Source: Rhizobiaceae bacterium
Lineage (GTDB): Bacteria > Pseudomonadota > Alphaproteobacteria > Rhizobiales > Rhizobiaceae
Reading direction: 5' to 3'
Length of the DNA stretch: 64,000 nt
Assembly (NCBI GenBank): GCA_017644005.1
Contig: JAEPMJ010000002.1
Span: 496,001 to 560,000 of the forward strand
Both the position numbers and the translations under genes were made by a program. Each line of letters opens with the position of its first letter. Position 1 is the stretch's first letter. The notes beneath the pieces are model-generated. The model was not told the origin of the DNA and did not search any database. It was given only the letters and a program-made list of their open reading frames with translations. Positions 60,910-64,000 of this stretch are shown piece by piece.

Positions 60910-62112
60910 ATGGAACCCGAAACGCCCATCCGAGCGACCTCCGGAACCAACCAGGAGGGTGCCAGCAGCCACAACCGTCGCGTGGTGATCGATGCGCTGC
61001 GCAACAACGGACAGCTTTCGCGGGCCGAGCTGGCCAGGGCAACATCTCTCACGAAACAGGCGATCTCGAACATTGTCGAGGAACTGAACAGCGAGGGATT
61101 GGTGGAGGCGCTTGCCGCGGTAAGACGCGGCCGGGGTAAGCCCTTCACGCCCTACCGTCTCGTAGCTGACGGCGCGTTCGCTATCGGACTGCAGATCGAT
61201 CGGTATGTGGCGCGCGCGATGCTTGTAGATTTTCTTGGCTCCCCTCGTGTCAGGGAGCAAGCCGCAATCAGCGAACGTGACCCGCAGGAAGGGGTGGCGA
61301 TCATTACGGGTATCATCGAACGTTTGTGCACGAAGCTGGAAGCGACAGGGATGGATCGCGAACGGGTGATCGGGCTGGGCGTGGCTATGCCGGGACCGTT
61401 TGGAATCAAGCCACGCACCGACGACATCTGGATGATGGCACCTTGGCAGGCCTACCCCCTGCGGGAAACGCTTTCGAAACGAACAGGATTGGAGGTTGAG
61501 ATACAGAACGACGCAGTCGCCTCGGCGATTGCCGAAAGGATGATCGGCGCCGCGAAGGGTGTGGACAATGCGATCTGCCTGTATCTCGGCTACGGCATCG
61601 GCGCAGGGCTCATCATCAACGGCGAGTTCTATCGCGGCGCCAACGGCAATGCTGGTGAACTCGGCATGGTGCTATCGCCCTTTGCCGACGACAGGCGACC
61701 GACCCTCGAACACAGGGCCTCGCTGGCATCGCTTTTCCAGGTCCTAGAACTTGATCCGGCCTCATCGGATTTGCAAAGCAGGATCGAGGCTCTCGTTACG
61801 GCAGAGGATCCGCGCATCCGCGCCTGGGTCAACGAGGCAGCACGTGACCTGCGCCGAAGTATCCAGCTTCTTGAGATGCTGTTCGATCCGGAAACCATCA
61901 TTCTATGTGGTGGCGCTCCGAGGCAGCTTGGTTCAATGCTGATGGAGGCGATGCAGCCGCTCCTTCCTTCGATCTCCGACCACCGCGACCGCGATGCACC
62001 ACGCCTTCAGCAAGGCATGACCGATCCATGGTCGGTAGCGTTAGGTGCAGCTGTCGCACCGATCAGCCGCTCATTTGACCCCCGGTATTCGGCGATGCTC
62101 AAGAACCGGTAG
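60910..62112 (+). CDS. ROK-family transcriptional regulator
   Basis: 400-residue repressor of the NagC/XylR type. N-terminal winged helix at about 20-72 (RRVVIDALRNNGQLSRAELARATSLTKQAISNIVEELNSEGLV), then a ROK sugar-kinase-like domain (GLGVAMPGPFG near 156, LGYGIGAGLIINGEFYRGANGNAGELG near 219). The zinc motif CxCGxxGCxE of most ROK proteins is absent: the region reads RPTLEHRASLASL, with no cysteines. ATG 60910. Probably represses the divergent sugar operon through the nested dyads. Confidence 0.9.
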   Translation: MEPETPIRATSGTNQEGASSHNRRVVIDALRNNGQLSRAELARATSLTKQAISNIVEELNSEGLVEALAAVRRGRGKPFTPYRLVADGAFAIGLQIDRYVARAMLVDFLGSPRVREQAAISERDPQEGVAIITGIIERLCTKLEATGMDRERVIGLGVAMPGPFGIKPRTDDIWMMAPWQAYPLRETLSKRTGLEVEIQNDAVASAIAERMIGAAKGVDNAICLYLGYGIGAGLIINGEFYRGANGNAGELGMVLSPFADDRRPTLEHRASLASLFQVLELDPASSDLQSRIEALVTAEDPRIRAWVNEAARDLRRSIQLLEMLFDPETIILCGGAPRQLGSMLMEAMQPLLPSISDHRDRDAPRLQQGMTDPWSVALGAAVAPISRSFDPRYSAMLKNR

Positions 62113-62222
62113 GTTCGATGAGCCCGTCGAGCGGCAGAGCTTCCATCTGAGCCGTGGAGATGTTCGTTCCCCGTGGCTGTCCGTTCCGCCGGCAGGCCCT
62201 GTCGTCTTCGGCCAGGCGCTCC

Positions 62223-63014
62223 TCAGGCTCCGATTCCCGAAAAAAAGCTCAGCGCATAATCGTCGGCGGGCACAAATAGTCGCTGGAAATAGACGGGCCT
62301 GCGCTCGGGGCCGTAGGCTTCGGCGAAGATTTCGTAGATGTGACCGCCGAGCTGGAGGCCCAGGCGCCTTGCGGAGATGCTGTTGGCCGGCGCCAATTGC
62401 ACAGTCTGGGACGTGCCCTGGACAAAGATGCCGTAACGCGCCTCGAGCTCGGTGCGGATGTTCACCATCCTCCACTCGTCCGGGTGGGTTTCCGCGAGGC
62501 CCGGAACCAGGACCGGATCAAGATACATTTCGGCGCCGAAAGGTGCGCAGCCGGATACCGCGTAGCGGCGCGAGATGCGGCAGTATGCGGGTTTCGGGCC
62601 GAGAAAGTCGGTCCATATGCCGGTCTGTTCGACCATATCGATGTCGACCAGTTCGGCGATCGGACGTACGCGCTTCCCGTCACGGCGAGATATGAAACGA
62701 AAATGCCAGATCGAGGATGTCAGGGGTTCGGTCGACGCCACCTTGCTGCCGTCGCCGCGTCGGCGCACGATGATGCCCACTTCCTGAAGCTGGCGAAGCG
62801 CCACCTGCACCGTGCCGAGGCTGACCCCCAGAATCGCCGCCAGTTCCTTCTCTGGCGGCAGAACGTCCCCCGGTTTGAGCGTTCCCTCACGCATCGCGGC
62901 GCTCAGCGCCAGGCGTGCCGCGGTGCGTTTGGTGCGGCCGGGCCGCACGGCTTCGTTCATAAAGGTACTCAGCGGATGGGCTTCCGCCGGCACTGCTCGT
63001 TTTGCTGATTTCAC
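62223..63014 (-). CDS. GntR/HutC-subfamily (UTRA) transcriptional regulator
   Basis: 263-residue regulator. HTH (RLALSAAMREGTLKPGDVLP, PEKELAAILGVSLGTVQVALRQLQEVGIIVRRRGDGSKV) at about 35-90, then a UTRA ligand domain (KPAYCRISRRYAVSGCAPFGAEMYL near 155; ARRLGLQLGGHIYEIFAEAYGPERRPVYFQRLFVPADDY near the end). The start is GTG at 63014 with AGGAACC upstream, 12 bases after the tctA stop; an ATG at 62960 is a shorter alternative. It is downstream of and probably co-transcribed with tctA. Confidence 0.88.
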   Translation of the reverse strand: MKSAKRAVPAEAHPLSTFMNEAVRPGRTKRTAARLALSAAMREGTLKPGDVLPPEKELAAILGVSLGTVQVALRQLQEVGIIVRRRGDGSKVASTEPLTSSIWHFRFISRRDGKRVRPIAELVDIDMVEQTGIWTDFLGPKPAYCRISRRYAVSGCAPFGAEMYLDPVLVPGLAETHPDEWRMVNIRTELEARYGIFVQGTSQTVQLAPANSISARRLGLQLGGHIYEIFAEAYGPERRPVYFQRLFVPADDYALSFFSGIGA

Positions 63015-63026
63015 TGCGGTTCCTGG

Positions 63027-64000
63027 TCAGCTCTTTCTGAAGGCCCGGGCGAGAACGACAAGGCCGAGCGCCAAGAATATCACCGAAATGGGGCTGCTGA
63101 ACACCGAGCTGAAATCAGCTTTGTACAGCAGCAGCGTCTTTCGCAGCGAAGCTTCGAACATGCCGCCCAGCAGAAAGCCGATAACCAGGCATACGATGGA
63201 AAAGCCGGTGTGGCGCATCAATAGGCCGAGAACAGCGAAACCGAGCATTACCGCCACCTCGAACATCGACTGGTTGGGCAGATAGACGCCGGCGATGCAA
63301 AGCGCGATGACGGGCGGCAACACCGCACTGCGCGGGGCGCGGGCAATATGCGCCCAGATACTGATTCCGACGCGGCCGACCGCCAAATGGATGAAATTGG
63401 CGATCAGCATCGAGGCGAACAGCGCGTAGATGATGTCGCCATGCATGGTCAGCATGAACGGTCCCGGCACTATGCCGTGGATCATGAAGGCGCCGATCAG
63501 AAGGGCCGCGGCGATATTGCCGGGGATGCCTATGGCTATCGTCGGAATGAGGTTCGACCCGACGACGGCGCTGTTGGCGGCTTCCGTCGCGACGATGCCG
63601 TCCGGATTGCCTTTGCCGAAACTGGAGGGATCCTTGGATGCCCGCCGCGCGGCGCCGTAGCTCAGAAAGGCCGCGAGCGTAACGCCAAGTCCAGGCAACA
63701 TGCCGACACCAGAGCCGATCATCGCCGAACGGATTATGGTGCGCCAGTGGCTGAAGAACTCGCCTGCCGTCAATCTGTTGGCAGCGCGGTCATTGGCCCA
63801 TAACGAAGCGGTGGCTCGCCGTTCGCCGTAGCGGTGCAACGTCGTCATCTGTTCGAAGATCGACGACAGGGCCAACGCCCCGATCGCCACGCCGGTCAGC
63901 GGAAAGCCGTCGAAGAGCTCCACTTCGCCGAATGTCATGCGCGGCGTGCTGTCGATCGGATCAAGGCCGATAGTGGCGAGAAAAATGCCGACAAAGATGG
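63027..64000 (-). CDS. tctA: Tripartite tricarboxylate transporter permease TctA (5' end outside window)
   Basis: Large membrane subunit of the TTT-type carboxylate importer. The frame runs off the window; about 324 codons of the usual 500 are visible, so the N-terminal third is missing. Seen: the family GLDPIDSTPRMTFG near the window edge, GMLPGLGVTLAAFLSYGAAR near the middle, and EAANSAVVGSNLIPTIAIGIPGN with GxxxGxxP-type substrate loop. Eight or so membrane helices are visible. TctB/TctC genes would be expected upstream, beyond the window. The stop at 63027 is 12 bases before gntR. Confidence 0.93.
   Translation of the reverse strand, partial: IFVGIFLATIGLDPIDSTPRMTFGEVELFDGFPLTGVAIGALALSSIFEQMTTLHRYGERRATASLWANDRAANRLTAGEFFSHWRTIIRSAMIGSGVGMLPGLGVTLAAFLSYGAARRASKDPSSFGKGNPDGIVATEAANSAVVGSNLIPTIAIGIPGNIAAALLIGAFMIHGIVPGPFMLTMHGDIIYALFASMLIANFIHLAVGRVGISIWAHIARAPRSAVLPPVIALCIAGVYLPNQSMFEVAVMLGFAVLGLLMRHTGFSIVCLVIGFLLGGMFEASLRKTLLLYKADFSSVFSSPISVIFLALGLVVLARAFRKS

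Noticed and set aside
1..64000. CRISPR array, insertion sequence, prophage or integrase/attachment site
   Set aside because: No regularly spaced repeats, transposase or phage motifs were seen. The tRNA-Gln has no neighbouring integrase gene or repeated 3' end in this window.

Overview
The window is high-GC chromosomal DNA from an alphaproteobacterium, most likely Rhizobiales (Hyphomicrobiales), Phyllobacteriaceae or Mesorhizobium-like. The reasons are the dense packing of ABC, TRAP and TctA uptake operons, GntR/ROK/TetR/MarR/ArsR regulators, a PPi-type phosphofructokinase and frequent 4-nt ATGA gene overlaps. I see no insertion sequence, phage gene, CRISPR array or rRNA. One tRNA (Gln-TTG) is present. 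No gene-free stretch exceeds 300 bases; the longest is 948-1235 (288 bases), where I see nothing convincing.

Layout. 1-947: 3' part of a phosphofructokinase. 1236-4497: TRAP transporter dctPQM plus an OsmC-type protein. 4557-4631: tRNA-Gln. 4718-5905: TMEM43-like membrane protein. 5977-14420 (minus): catabolic operon with enoyl-CoA hydratase, TIGR03084 protein, acyl-CoA dehydrogenase, beta-keto acid cleavage enzyme, both subunits of a biotin-dependent acyl-CoA carboxylase, and an AnmK-type kinase. 14614-18505: glycerate kinase, threonine dehydrogenase, saccharopine-dehydrogenase-like protein, tautomerase. 18548-22417: TetR/crotonase divergent pair, arsR-arsP-like pair, PhzF-like protein. 22447-29189 (minus): FAD oxidoreductase followed by a complete Dpp/Opp-type ABC importer. 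29293-32124: cyclase-family hydrolase, second FAD oxidoreductase, MarR. 32190-36381: two-subunit indolepyruvate:ferredoxin oxidoreductase and a 4-hydroxybenzoyl-CoA-type thioesterase. 36383-42830 (minus): GntR, VOC-bicupin protein and a Liv-type ABC importer, divergent from a kynureninase-like PLP enzyme (43085-44230). 44290-51151 (minus): polyamine-type ABC importer with two binding proteins and an amidohydrolase, divergent from gntR, a second amidohydrolase and an EamA exporter (51356-54455). 54637-60736 (minus): sugar ABC importer with a SIS-domain protein and a PfkB kinase, divergent from a ROK regulator (60910-62112). 62223-64000 (minus): TctA (5' end outside the window) and a GntR/UTRA regulator.

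The window is a scavenging island: each module couples an importer to a few enzymes and its own regulator. The least familiar modules are (i) the FAD oxidoreductase / cyclase / MarR / Dpp block beside the arylpyruvate oxidoreductase plus thioesterase, and (ii) the GntR-controlled Liv importer with a VOC-bicupin protein and a kynureninase-like enzyme. In the second, two nearly identical inverted GTATAC operators lie 96 bp apart in the divergent promoter region. Several other regulatory palindromes were read directly: a paired ArsR site, a ROK operator, a TetR operator and hairpins between binding-protein and permease genes.
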